From JAAAPF01 sp964481035 (GTDB taxonomy: Bacteria > Pseudomonadota > Alphaproteobacteria > Geminicoccales > Geminicoccaceae), in contig CAYZSE010000093.1 in NCBI GenBank assembly GCA_964481035.1, forward strand, positions 1 through 14,424: a stretch of DNA of 14,424 nt. The letters run 5' to 3'. The position numbers and the translations under genes were made by a program. The notes under the pieces were generated by a model. The model was not told the DNA's origin, did no database searches, and saw nothing but the letters and a program-made list of their open reading frames with translations. Shown piece by piece: positions 1-8,311 of this stretch (position 1 is its first letter; every line of letters begins with the position of its first letter).

Positions 1-168
1 CAACCGCAACGTCCAAGCCTGGCGCCAGATCCAACGGCAGCAAGGGGGATGAGGGTGGCGGGCGGTACGGCCATGGCCGCGCCGTTGTCCCGCTCCGAGC
101 GTCCCGCGTCCGGGGCGGCTCATCGCGGGGGGAATGCCGGCTCCGCGCGGGAGGACGGCGCGCGTCGC
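1..168. other. Region downstream of the cyclase gene, no gene seen
   Basis: These 168 bases lie beyond the stop codon of the minus-strand cyclase/ATPase gene. The plus-strand frames are rich in Arg, Gly and Ala and look like shadows. On the minus strand a short frame opens at an ATG near position 74 and runs off the left edge. Its first residues are MAVPPATLIPLAAVG, mildly like a signal peptide, but there is too little to call it. I see no hairpin with a T-run that would end the cyclase transcript. Confidence 0.4.
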
Positions 169-3100
169 TCACAGCGCGGCGCGCTCGAGGTCGTGGGCTT
201 GCTCCAACGCGGGACCGAACGAGTGGCACGCCCGCAGGCGCGTCAGGGCCGGGCCGAGATACGGCCGTAGACGGCGTGCCACGCGCACGTCGTGGGAGGA
301 GGTTCGCGACAACGCCCGTGCCGCCTTCAGCAACGGCAGCGGCGAAGCCCGGCGGTGCGCGAGACGTACCGCGCGGATGAGGCATGTCACGCCGTGCTTG
401 GAGCCGGAGTCGCGAGCAAGATGGGCTTCGCCGAGCAGGCGGTAGGCGTCGGGCGCGTAAAAGTCGATCCGCGTCCTCGCGATCTCGCCAAGGGCCTCCC
501 CCGCGCTCGCCCGAGCGGCTTGGCTGTCGCCGGTGCGAAGGTGCGCATCCGCCAGCAGGCAAAGCCAAAGGCCGCGCATCTGGGCCGCTCCAAGTTCGGC
601 GTAGGCGTGGGTGCCGCGTCGCAGCATGGCGAAGCCGGAATCGGCGTCGCCCAGGGTCGCCAACGCCCAGCCGTGCACGACATCCGCCCAGGCATGCCAA
701 TAGGCGAACCCATGCTCCTCGGCGAGTGCTCGAGCCGCTGCGGCGTGGCGCGCGGCGTCGCTCGAGCAGTCGTCGAACTGCGCAAGCGAGGCGGCGAAGC
801 AATGAACATAGCCCTGGCTGAAAAGGTGGCCTTCGGCCCGCCGCAGCGCCGCGTCGAGGCACGGGCGCACGCGGTCGTAATCGCCCGAGAACCAGGCCGT
901 CCAAGCCCGCCAAGCTTGCGCGACGGCGATGGGCTCGAGCCCGAGCTTCTCGACGTCGCTCACCCCGCCGCGCGCGGCGTCGAGGGCGACCACCGTCGCC
1001 AGGTTACGCTCCGCGGCACGGAAGTCGGAGGCGAGGAACCGGCAGAGGCCGAGCACGCGATGCGAATCGATGAGGAGGGCGGGATCTGCAGCGGCTTGCG
1101 CCGTGAGGTGCAATTGCGCGCCGATGGATTCCGCTTGCGGAAGATCGCCGCGCAGCAGGTACACGTTGTCGAGGCCGCGCAGAGCCTCGAAGCGTAGCGC
1201 CGTCGCGCGCTCGCTGTGCGCGCAGGCGTCGAGAGCGACCCGATAAGCCGCCTCGACCTCCGATGCCGCCCAGCCGAAACGGCCGATCAGAGCCGATGCC
1301 CGCGTCAAGTAGAGGGCCGCTTTTCGTTCGGGCCGTGGTAGGGGCTCACGGCGTTCGAGCGTCGTCAGCTCGGCTTGGGCTCGGTCGAGATGGGAAAGCG
1401 CCTCCGCGTGTGCCGAGTGCCGCGCCGAGGCGCGCGCGGCGGCGAGCCATGCCTCGAATGCATGCTCGCTTCGGCCCGCGGCGCTCAGGTGCCGCGCGAG
1501 CAATTCGGGCCGGGCGGCGACATCGCTCGGCAAATGCGCCTGCAAGGCTGCCGCGGCCTGGGCGTGGAGGCGGCGGCGATCCCGCTTCAGAAGGGACGTG
1601 TAAGCTGTCTCCGCGATGAGCGCGTGCCGGAAAGCGTAGGTCGGCTCGTCCGGCGCATCGGCGGCAACGAGAATGCCCGCCCGAGACAAGGCCGAGAGGC
1701 CCCCCTGAAGGTCGCTCTCGGTCCCACGCCAGGTCGCCTTCAGGAGCTCGTACGAGAACTCGGCCCCGAGCACCGAACCGACCTGCGCCACCAGCTTGTG
1801 TCGCCCCAGCCGATCGAGGCGCGCCATCAACGTGTCGCGCAGCGTGGGGGGGACGACCGGCTCCCCGCTCGATGCCGGGGCGCCGACATCGGATCGGTCC
1901 TGCTCGACGACCGCGCGCGCCAACTCCTCGATGAAGAGAGGGTTGCCGTTGGCGCGCCTGAGTATCGCCGCTCGCGTCCCGTCGGCGATAGTGCCGGCGC
2001 CGGCTTGATCCGTGAGCAGCCGCGTCGCGTCCCCCGGCGCGAGCGGCTCGAGATGGAGGCGTCGCACCTCGCGCCCCACGACCGAGATCTCCTCGCGAGC
2101 GGTCAGCACGATGAGCATCGGGAGCGTGTCGATGCCAGCGAGCACGTGCGCCAGCAGTTCCAGGGACGAGCCGTCGAGCCAATGCAGATCCTCGACGACG
2201 AGCACGAGCGGCAGGTGGCGAGCCTCGCGCGCAAACCAGGCCGCGAGCGCGCGCAGCACGAGGTCGTGCAGCCGGTGCCGATCGAGGCGGTCGCGCAGCG
2301 GCTCCGGCATGGCGATGGCCAGAAGATGCGAAAAAGCGGCAACGTCCTCCGCCGACCCTCCGTGCGCCTCCAGCCAAGCGGTCAAGCGTCGAAAGGCTTC
2401 CGGGTCCTGGTCGGGATCTGCGCCGGCGCCGAGTTCGCGCCGAAAAGCCCGGGCGAACGGGAAGAACTCGCTGTGCCGGGCCAGGCTCGAGCCGTGGGCG
2501 GCGAACCAGCGATGAGGCTGGCCGGCCACAAGCTCGGCCAGTTCGGTGATGAGGCGGGTCTTGCCGATACCCGGCTCGCCCAAGAGCAGAAGCGCGGATC
2601 CCGAGCCTGCCCGGGCATCTGCCCAGGCCGCCACGAGCCTGTCGAGTTCCAGGGCGCGGCCGACGAGGCGGGATGCCGCGTCGCAGGGCCCACATGGCGG
2701 CGACGGGTCGTCAACCGGCGCAATGGCCTGATAGACGCGTAATGGGACTGCGAGGCCGCGGATGTCGTGCAGGCCGATGTCCCGACAGATGGTACGCCCC
2801 CCGAGCAGCCGGTGGGTGGCGGCGGAGACGAGGACGCTGTTCGCCGAAGCCGCTGCCTGGAGACGGGCCGCGATGCTCGGGGCGGAGCCGAAGATCGCCA
2901 TCGGCTCGATCAGCTCTGCCGCGAGCGCGTCACCGGCCACGACCAGACCGGTGTGAATGCCGATGCGGACCGCGACGTCGAATCTTTCGCTGGTACCGGT
3001 GTCGAGCGAGCGGACGGCGTCGACGATGTCAAAGGCGGCGCGTACCGCGTTGTGGGCGGCCCTCTCGTCGGCGTCGGGATAGCCGAAATAGATGAGGACG

Positions 3101-3285
3101 CCGTCGCCGAAATAGTGGGCGAGGGTACCGCCCATCGCGGCGACGGGGCCGGCGCAGGCACGGCGGTAGGCGACGATGAGCGCCGCGTAGTCCTCCGGAT
3201 CGAGGGCGTCGGCCAATTGCGTCGAGCCGACGAGATCGCAGAACATCACGGTGAGCTGGCGGCGTTCCGCCGGACGCCCGTTCAT
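169..3285 (-). CDS. Class III cyclase-domain protein with AAA/NB-ARC-like ATPase and TPR-like region
   Basis: This is a large cytoplasmic signalling protein of 1038 residues. Residues 5-190 form a class III nucleotide cyclase domain, with metal-binding Asp17 (FCDLVGST) and Asp61 (HYFGDG). Residues 205-480 are an STAND-like ATPase with Walker A GEPGIGKT (236-243) and Walker B VLVVEDLHW (361-369). The rest, about 640-1010, is Ala/Leu/Arg-rich helical sequence of TPR type. Proteins of this build are common multidomain regulators in Alphaproteobacteria; their ligands are mostly unknown. I chose the ATG at 3285 because GAGAGG lies nine bases upstream and the cyclase domain begins straight after it. 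Starts at 3351 or 3432 are open, but the latter falls inside a promoter-like AT-rich segment. Oddities: Ser137 sits where the transition-state Asn is expected, with Arg141 kept, and His57 replaces the usual Lys. Catalysis may therefore be weak or lost. Confidence 0.88.
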   Translation of the reverse strand: MNGRPAERRQLTVMFCDLVGSTQLADALDPEDYAALIVAYRRACAGPVAAMGGTLAHYFGDGVLIYFGYPDADERAAHNAVRAAFDIVDAVRSLDTGTSERFDVAVRIGIHTGLVVAGDALAAELIEPMAIFGSAPSIAARLQAAASANSVLVSAATHRLLGGRTICRDIGLHDIRGLAVPLRVYQAIAPVDDPSPPCGPCDAASRLVGRALELDRLVAAWADARAGSGSALLLLGEPGIGKTRLITELAELVAGQPHRWFAAHGSSLARHSEFFPFARAFRRELGAGADPDQDPEAFRRLTAWLEAHGGSAEDVAAFSHLLAIAMPEPLRDRLDRHRLHDLVLRALAAWFAREARHLPLVLVVEDLHWLDGSSLELLAHVLAGIDTLPMLIVLTAREEISVVGREVRRLHLEPLAPGDATRLLTDQAGAGTIADGTRAAILRRANGNPLFIEELARAVVEQDRSDVGAPASSGEPVVPPTLRDTLMARLDRLGRHKLVAQVGSVLGAEFSYELLKATWRGTESDLQGGLSALSRAGILVAADAPDEPTYAFRHALIAETAYTSLLKRDRRRLHAQAAAALQAHLPSDVAARPELLARHLSAAGRSEHAFEAWLAAARASARHSAHAEALSHLDRAQAELTTLERREPLPRPERKAALYLTRASALIGRFGWAASEVEAAYRVALDACAHSERATALRFEALRGLDNVYLLRGDLPQAESIGAQLHLTAQAAADPALLIDSHRVLGLCRFLASDFRAAERNLATVVALDAARGGVSDVEKLGLEPIAVAQAWRAWTAWFSGDYDRVRPCLDAALRRAEGHLFSQGYVHCFAASLAQFDDCSSDAARHAAAARALAEEHGFAYWHAWADVVHGWALATLGDADSGFAMLRRGTHAYAELGAAQMRGLWLCLLADAHLRTGDSQAARASAGEALGEIARTRIDFYAPDAYRLLGEAHLARDSGSKHGVTCLIRAVRLAHRRASPLPLLKAARALSRTSSHDVRVARRLRPYLGPALTRLRACHSFGPALEQAHDLERAAL

Positions 3286-3430
3286 CGCCGGTTGCCTCTC
3301 GCCTTCAACGTCCCAAGAGATGGCGACGATCGGCGCCATATCGAGTCGCATGGTCCTGGAAACGCGGGGCACGCAAGCCCCCTTTGCGTCCCGCGTCGGG
3401 CTCGGATAGCCGGAACAGCATGACAAAAAC

Positions 3431-3475
3431 ATTGACTTAAAGACACGGCTTTCATAACTTAAAGTTCAAGTCAAC
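3431..3475. promoter_or_regulatory. Divergent promoter/operator region with repeated ACTTAAAG and inverted TTGACTT
   Basis: This AT-rich island lies between the divergent cyclase and unknown genes. ACTTAAAG occurs at 3435-3442 and 3457-3464, 22 bases apart, or about two helical turns. The second copy is part of AACTTAAAGTT (3456-3466), a palindrome around a central base. TTGACTT at 3432-3438 is mirrored by AAGTCAA at 3468-3474, so each strand has a -35-like box pointing into the island. For the plus gene, TTGACT with TAACTT 17 bases on (3455-3460) is a weak sigma-70 candidate. No good -10 box appears on the minus strand. The symmetry suggests a dimeric regulator, but the protein is unknown. 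Confidence 0.45.
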
Positions 3476-3510
3476 CCGGGAGCGTTTCCCCCTTCGATGG
3501 AGGTTAGCGC

Positions 3511-4392
3511 ATGAACGGCAGCATTGCCCAAGACTACGACCGCTGGACCGCCTTTACCGATTTCGATCGCCTGAACCTCGTGGTCCCGTCGGCAGGCGGC
3601 GAGGCGCCCGCACGCGACGTCGCCGCTCGCCTCGAGCCGCTCGGCATAGAGACCGCGCGGGCGGGAGAGATGGCCGCGCTTCTCCGCTCGCTCCTGGCGT
3701 CGCGCACGACGCGGGAGGCTTCCGACTGCCTGCTCTATCCCAAGTCGATCGCGATACCCTGGGCCCGCGGATTAGGGGGTCCGCCGACGCTGCAATACCT
3801 CTACGCTACGCTCGCCGCCGACGCGTTGGACGGGCTCGGCGGGTTCAACCTGGCGCAGATCAGGATCGTGGGGCGCATCCGGAACTTCGTCTACGCCTAT
3901 GATCCCGAGACGCGACGCGGGCCGGCCCACCTCGCCGTCGATGTCGAGACGATCTATCCGAATGGCTGGACGGAGTTTCTCCACTGGGCCATCGACGCCA
4001 CGCTCGAGACCCACGAGCGCGCCGATTCGGAAGATGACCCTTTCCCTAAGGTCGATCTGGCGCTGGACGACCGGCTGCGCCTGAAGACGAGCGCGAGCAG
4101 CATTTGGCAAAGGGGTCTCGACCTCAAGTTGCATGCGAGGGGCGATGACATCCGCGTGCACCATGTCTTTCAGAGGATCGGGTATGGCCGCATCGAGCGG
4201 TTGCCGAATGAACATCCATTCTACCAGTCGTCGGCAGAGAGCTGCGTCGACCTGCTCGCGGCGTCGTTCGGCCCCGATCGGATGCCGCCCACCACCTACC
4301 ACGAGCTCAGGCGTTTCCTGCCCGGGGAGCAGAGGCCGCTCTACTGCCTCGGTCGCTGTGCGCACCCGGCCATCATCAATTCCGGCCATTGA
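3511..4392 (+). CDS. Unrecognised 293-residue protein, divergent from the cyclase/ATPase gene
   Basis: I do not recognise this family. The ATG is preceded by GGAGG (3499-3503) at seven bases, and third positions are GC-rich, so the frame is convincing. The product is soluble-looking, with no signal peptide or membrane segment. It has an acidic patch (ADSEDDPFPKVDLALDD, near residues 171-187) and many aromatic residues in short polar segments. The C-terminus holds two cysteines four apart (CLGRC) followed by HPAIINSGH. It shares a promoter region with the cyclase/ATPase/TPR gene, which suggests co-regulation and perhaps a shared stimulus, but nothing in the sequence proves contact. No recognisable catalytic motif was found. 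Confidence 0.8.
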   Translation: MNGSIAQDYDRWTAFTDFDRLNLVVPSAGGEAPARDVAARLEPLGIETARAGEMAALLRSLLASRTTREASDCLLYPKSIAIPWARGLGGPPTLQYLYATLAADALDGLGGFNLAQIRIVGRIRNFVYAYDPETRRGPAHLAVDVETIYPNGWTEFLHWAIDATLETHERADSEDDPFPKVDLALDDRLRLKTSASSIWQRGLDLKLHARGDDIRVHHVFQRIGYGRIERLPNEHPFYQSSAESCVDLLAASFGPDRMPPTTYHELRRFLPGEQRPLYCLGRCAHPAIINSGH

Positions 4393-4928
4393 GCTGTGCG
4401 CATCGGCGGCCGCAGGCGCGCACGGGAACTCGTGCCACCGTTTATGAGCCCGTAAGGCCGCCCGTGCGTCCGGCGGGCGAGGTTTACGGGCTCGGCGAGC
4501 TCGAGCAGCCGATCGCGGTCGGCGAACGCGTGGCGCGTGCCACCGCCAGCATGGCCGAAGAGGCGGACGCTGGCGTTTGCGAGGACGTCGAAGGCAACCG
4601 AATTCAGGGCGGCTTGCTCGCGCACCGCGTTGCAATGATCGAGGCCGCGGAAGAGTAACGTCATGTCCATCAACGGCGCCATCGTCGACAAGTGCGACGG
4701 CGAGACGATCGCTAACCGCGTTTTCCGGTCAGGTTGATCGACGCCCATCCCGCACCCCCCGCCCAGCCGCCCCTACCGTCGTACGCTCGTGGGCGGCCGC
4801 GCGGGGGGGGGCGGCTTCGGCGGCCGATCGCAAGTCGGTCTCGGTTCGCTGATCACGAGCGCGTCCTGGCGACGCCGTCGCTGGCCCGCGGGTCTAGCCC
4901 CCCGTGCCCAGCGCGGCGCTCTGCGGTG
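4393..4928. other. 536-base region without a convincing gene
   Basis: Open frames exist on both strands but none is convincing. A minus-strand frame (about 4676 down to 4341) reads in part NAVREQAALNSVAFDVL, but it overlaps the 3' end of the upstream plus gene and has no clear ribosome site. The plus frame over the same bases (TTG at 4389 to 4658) is Glu/Ala/Val/Arg-rich and shadow-like. A 24-codon plus frame, 4663-4737, starts MSINGAIVDKCDG after GGAAGAG and could be a small peptide gene, though nothing else supports it. Near 4791-4826 the sequence is low-complexity, with a run of nine G (4803-4811), a GCGGCCGC palindrome and a repeated GGCGGCCG. This could be a decayed gene or a plain spacer. 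Confidence 0.4.
4446..4493. repeat. Large imperfect inverted repeat downstream of the unknown gene
   Basis: GAGCCCGTAA (4446-4455) is mirrored exactly by TTACGGGCTC (4484-4493). Inside it GCCCG pairs with CGGGC, so the RNA can fold into a long bulged hairpin. It starts 53 bases after the stop codon of the plus-strand gene. No T-run follows on either strand, so it is not a classical intrinsic terminator. It may protect an mRNA end, work with Rho, or be a remnant of a palindromic element. Confidence 0.5.
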
Positions 4929-6707
4929 TCACGGCGCCGCGCGTCGCCCGGCCGCCGCCGACGCCCAGGCATCCGCCTGAATGTCGTGCAGGCGGCGATA
5001 GGCGCCGTCCGGCCGCGCCACGAGCTCCGCGTGGCAGCCCTGCTCGACGATGCGGCCCCGCTCGAAGACGAGCAGGCGGTCGGCGTGCCGCACGGTCGAG
5101 AGGCGGTGCGCGATGACCAACGTCGTCCGCCCGACCATGAGGCGGGCGAGCGCTTCCTGGATCAGCTGCTCGCTCGCGCCGTCGAGCGACGAGGTCGCCT
5201 CGTCGAGGACGAGGATCGGCCGGTCGGCCAGGAGTGCCCTCGCGATCGCGATGCGCTGCCGCTCGCCGCCCGAGAGCTTGACCCCGCGCTCGCCGACGAG
5301 CGTCGCGTAGCCCTCCGGCAACCGGGCGATGAAGTCGTGGGCGTTCGCCAGCCGCGCCGCCTCAGCGATCGCCTCGGGCGGCGCGTCGGGCCGCGCATAG
5401 GCGATGTTCTCGGCGAGCGAGCGATGGAACAGGACAGGCTCCTGCGGCACGAGCGCGATGACCCGGCGCAGGCTCGCCTGGCTCACGGCGCGGATGTCCT
5501 GGCCGTCGATGAGGATGCGGCCGCCGTCGACGTCGTGCAGGCGCTGCAGCAGCTTGACGAAGGTCGACTTGCCGCTGCCCGACTCCCCGACGAGCGCCAC
5601 CTTCTCGCCGCCTCCGATGCGGACGTCGAGGCCGTCGAAGAGCGGGCGCGCCGCACCGTAGGCGAAGCAGACGCGGTCGAACGCGATGGCGGCATCGCCG
5701 ACCCGCAACTCACGCGCCCCCGACGCGTCGACGACCTCGGGGTCGATTGCCTGGTAGTGGACGACCGGTTGCAGATCGCCCGCAGCGCGCTCCAGCGTGC
5801 GGATGTGCTGGCCGATGTCGGCGAGGTAGCGATTGACGAAGAGAAAGGCGGTGACGACGTAGACGACGTCGCCGGGCGTGGCCGCACCCCGCGCCCAGAG
5901 CCAGATCGAGGCGCCCAGGACCACGCCCTGGGCTGCGGCCATGGTCGCCGCCTGGATCAGCTGGGTGTGCACCGACCAGTTCCACGTCCGGCGGAAATGG
6001 TGCGTCCAGTGATCGAGCACGGTGGCGAGGCGGCGTTCCTCGCGCGGCTCGGCGGCCGTCGCCTTGATGAGCGCGTTGTTGGTGACCGCATCGGCGATCG
6101 CACCCGAGAGCTCGCTGTCGACGCCGACGAAGCGGCGGTAGATCGGCGCCATGACACGCATGGACAGGGCGAGGCTGACGGCGACGTAGAGCGCGGCGCC
6201 GGCGAGGAACAGCGCACCCATGAGCGGCCAGTGCCAGGCCATCACGGCACCGGTGCCGAAGGTGACCAGGGCTGCCGGCACGATGCCGAAGTAGAGCGCG
6301 TCGCCGAAGTCGTCGAAGGCCCAGGTGGCGCGGGTGATGTTGCGCACGGTGCGGCCGGCGAAGGTGTCGGCGTGCCAGCTCGCCGAGAAGCGCTGCACGC
6401 GGGCGAAGGCCTCCGCGCAGATCGCGCGCATGGCGCGGCTGGCGACGACGCACCAGACGTAGTCGCCGCCCTTGTGCAGGAGGTGGAAGAGCACGGTCAG
6501 CGCGAGCACGACGAGAAAGGCGTCGCGCGCCGCCGCCGCGCCCGCGGCCGCGGTCAGCGTGTCGATGAGCCGGCCGATGGCGAGCGGCATCGCCACGTCG
6601 ACGGCGGTGGCGCCGAGCATGCCGAGTGAGGCGAGCGCTAGCGGGCCGGGCACACGGCGCCAATGGCACCAGGCAAAGCGCAGCACATCCGAGAAGACGG
6701 GTTCCAT
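4929..6707 (-). CDS. ABC exporter, fused membrane and ATPase domains (half-transporter)
   Basis: This 592-residue inner-membrane ABC half-transporter of the type IV exporter class (MsbA/LmrA-like) would act as a dimer. Residues 15-310 hold the six-helix membrane domain. The ATPase domain runs from about 338: Walker A GESGSGKST (374-382), Q-loop VPQEP (420-424), signature LSGGERQ (478-484), Walker B ILVLDE (498-503) and H-loop His534. All catalytic motifs are intact. Substrate cannot be told from sequence. I chose the ATG at 6707, where the membrane domain begins. The frame extends to a GTG at 6875, but the added 56 residues look disordered, have no ribosome site, and their start lies in a hairpin. 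The ribosome site at 6707 is itself weak (AGAGA). The gene follows the amidase on the same strand and may be read through from that operon. Confidence 0.92.
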   Translation of the reverse strand: MEPVFSDVLRFAWCHWRRVPGPLALASLGMLGATAVDVAMPLAIGRLIDTLTAAAGAAAARDAFLVVLALTVLFHLLHKGGDYVWCVVASRAMRAICAEAFARVQRFSASWHADTFAGRTVRNITRATWAFDDFGDALYFGIVPAALVTFGTGAVMAWHWPLMGALFLAGAALYVAVSLALSMRVMAPIYRRFVGVDSELSGAIADAVTNNALIKATAAEPREERRLATVLDHWTHHFRRTWNWSVHTQLIQAATMAAAQGVVLGASIWLWARGAATPGDVVYVVTAFLFVNRYLADIGQHIRTLERAAGDLQPVVHYQAIDPEVVDASGARELRVGDAAIAFDRVCFAYGAARPLFDGLDVRIGGGEKVALVGESGSGKSTFVKLLQRLHDVDGGRILIDGQDIRAVSQASLRRVIALVPQEPVLFHRSLAENIAYARPDAPPEAIAEAARLANAHDFIARLPEGYATLVGERGVKLSGGERQRIAIARALLADRPILVLDEATSSLDGASEQLIQEALARLMVGRTTLVIAHRLSTVRHADRLLVFERGRIVEQGCHAELVARPDGAYRRLHDIQADAWASAAAGRRAAP

Positions 6708-6735
6708 CGCGATGTCTCTGGCGGAGAACGTAGGC

Positions 6736-6754
6736 AGCCGCTCGCCGAGCGGCT
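6736..6754 (-). other. Perfect 8-bp stem-loop in the leader of the ABC exporter gene
   Basis: AGCCGCTC (6736-6743) and GAGCGGCT (6747-6754) form a perfect eight-base-pair stem with a three-base loop, ending 28 bases before the chosen ATG at 6707. There is no T-run after it on the minus strand. It could affect translation or mRNA stability of the exporter. If translation actually starts at 6875, it is coding sequence and may mean nothing. Confidence 0.35.
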
Positions 6755-6869
6755 TCACGGTGCTGTCGGATCGAGCGGAAGGGGCGGCCCGCGCGGTCGG
6801 CACGGGCAGGACGACGGTGGCCGGCGGGCGGCTCAGCGTGTGCGGATGATCCCTGTCATCGACGCTCCC

Positions 6870-6886
6870 TTCCACGTCGCGTGGAA
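6870..6886 (-). other. Stem-loop just after the amidase stop codon
   Basis: TTCCACG (6870-6876) and CGTGGAA (6880-6886) form a perfect seven-base-pair stem around three bases, 15 bases beyond the amidase stop on the minus strand. The following minus-strand bases are GGGAGCG, not a T-run, so it is not a standard intrinsic terminator. It could stabilise the 3' end of the ureide operon message and set exporter expression below that of the upstream genes. Confidence 0.4.
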
Positions 6887-6901
6887 CGAGCGTTTTCTAC
6901 G

Positions 6902-8311
6902 TCAGCCGCGCCGCGGCGGCAACGCTTCGCGCGGTTCGCGCGCGACGGCGATGCCGGCGTCTTCGAGTGCTTTGGACGCGCGCAGGCAGAGATCCTCGCG
7001 CCAGGGTGGGGCGATGAGCTGGACGCCCACGGGCAAGGCGCCCTCGGCCGCGGCCGGCGCGCAGACGACGGGCAGGCCGGCGCAGGAGATGGGCTGGGTG
7101 AAGAGGCCGAGATTGGGCCGGAGCAGCACCCGCTCGCCATCGAGCTCGAGCGTGCGCTGGCCGATCGCGGGCGCCGGGCAGGGGGTCGCCGGTGCGACGA
7201 GGACGTCGACCTCGGCGAAGACGATCGCCATGCGCTCGGCCCACCAGCGGCGAACCTCCTGCGCGCGGACGTACCAGCCGCCCGGCAGGAGCGCGCCGGC
7301 GAGGAAGCGGTCGCGGGTGTCGGGATCGAAGTCCCGGGCGCGAGCCTTCAGCCGGCCGAGGTGGAGGCGCGCGCTCTCGACGTTGGTGATGAGAAACGCC
7401 GCGGCGCGGCCGGCCTCGACGCCGTCGACCTCGACGGTGCGCGCGGCGTCCAGGGCCGCGGCCGCGCGCTCGACCGCCGCCGCTGCCTCCGGCGTCAGGT
7501 TGCGCGCGAAATAGCCGCCGAGCACGCCGACGCGCAGGCCGTCGCGGCCGCGTTTCAGTTCCTCGATCGTCGGCGCGAGCGCGGGCGGCCGGCAGGCGGG
7601 ATCGGCCGAATCGGGCCCCTGCATCGCGTCGTAGGCGAGCGCGAGATCGCGGGTGCAGCGCGCGAAGGGCCCGAGGTGATCGAGCGAATCGCAGAAGGGG
7701 AAGGTGCCGGCGCGGGAGAGCCGGCCGTAGGTGGGCTTGAGCCCGAAGACGCCGCAAAAGCTCGCCGGCACGCGGATCGAGCCGTTGGTGTCGGAGCCGA
7801 GCGCGATGGGGGCGAGGCCCGCGGCCGTCGCGGCGCCCGAGCCCGACGACGAGCCGCCGGCCATGCGCTCGGGGTCGTGCGGGTTCCGGCAGGCGCCGTC
7901 GTGGGCGTTCTCGCCGGTGAAGTCGTAGGCGTACTCGCCCATGTTGAGGACACCCACCAGCACCGCGCCCGCCGCGTCGAGCCGCTGGATCAGGGTCGCG
8001 TCGGCGGTCGCCGGCGAGCGCTCGCGGTTGATCTTGGACCCGGCCCGGGTCGTCACGCCCTGGACGTCGAAGAGGTTTTTCACGGCGTAGGGTACGCCCG
8101 CGAGCGGGCCGAGTGGCGTGCCCTGCGCGCGGGCCGTGTCGACGGCCCTGGCCTTCGCGCGCGCGCGCTCGGCGGTGACGTCGGTGAAGGCGTTGAGGTG
8201 TGGGTCGAGCGCCTCGATCCGGGCGAGGGCGGCCTCGGTCACCTCCACCGCCGACCGCTCCCCCGCCGCCACCGCCGCGGCGATCGCATGGGCGAAGGCG
8301 ACGGGGCTCAT
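6902..8311 (-). CDS. AtzE/HpxY-type amidase (amidase signature family)
   Basis: This 469-residue amidase-signature enzyme has the Ser-cisSer-Lys triad: Lys78 (AVKNLFD), Ser154 (AGGSSSGSG) and nucleophile Ser178 (GSDTNGSIR). The SDTNGSIR form and GVFGLKPTYGRLSRAG closely resemble the AtzE family, which hydrolyses 1-carboxybiuret in cyanuric acid catabolism and derives from the GatA line. The ATG overlaps the stop of the upstream small gene by four bases (ATGA), as expected for an obligate AtzG-AtzE pair. The amide substrate here is uncertain because neither a cyanuric acid hydrolase nor an allophanate hydrolase is in the window. Relatives in purine catabolism (HpxY, oxalurate pathway) are an alternative assignment. 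The frame stays open far upstream in shadow of the permease and hydrolase genes, but the true start is at 8311. Confidence 0.9.
   Translation of the reverse strand: MSPVAFAHAIAAAVAAGERSAVEVTEAALARIEALDPHLNAFTDVTAERARAKARAVDTARAQGTPLGPLAGVPYAVKNLFDVQGVTTRAGSKINRERSPATADATLIQRLDAAGAVLVGVLNMGEYAYDFTGENAHDGACRNPHDPERMAGGSSSGSGAATAAGLAPIALGSDTNGSIRVPASFCGVFGLKPTYGRLSRAGTFPFCDSLDHLGPFARCTRDLALAYDAMQGPDSADPACRPPALAPTIEELKRGRDGLRVGVLGGYFARNLTPEAAAAVERAAAALDAARTVEVDGVEAGRAAAFLITNVESARLHLGRLKARARDFDPDTRDRFLAGALLPGGWYVRAQEVRRWWAERMAIVFAEVDVLVAPATPCPAPAIGQRTLELDGERVLLRPNLGLFTQPISCAGLPVVCAPAAAEGALPVGVQLIAPPWREDLCLRASKALEDAGIAVAREPREALPPRRG

Noticed and set aside
4866..4884. Terminator for the ABC exporter gene
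   Set aside because: GCGACG-C-CGTCGC (4869-4881) lies downstream of the stop codon, but the stem is short with an impossible one-base loop unless opened, and no T-run follows on the minus strand.
4734..6629. Plus-strand open frame of 631 codons opposite the ABC exporter
   Set aside because: It is antisense to intact Walker A, signature and Walker B motifs and has the charged, low-complexity composition of a shadow frame.
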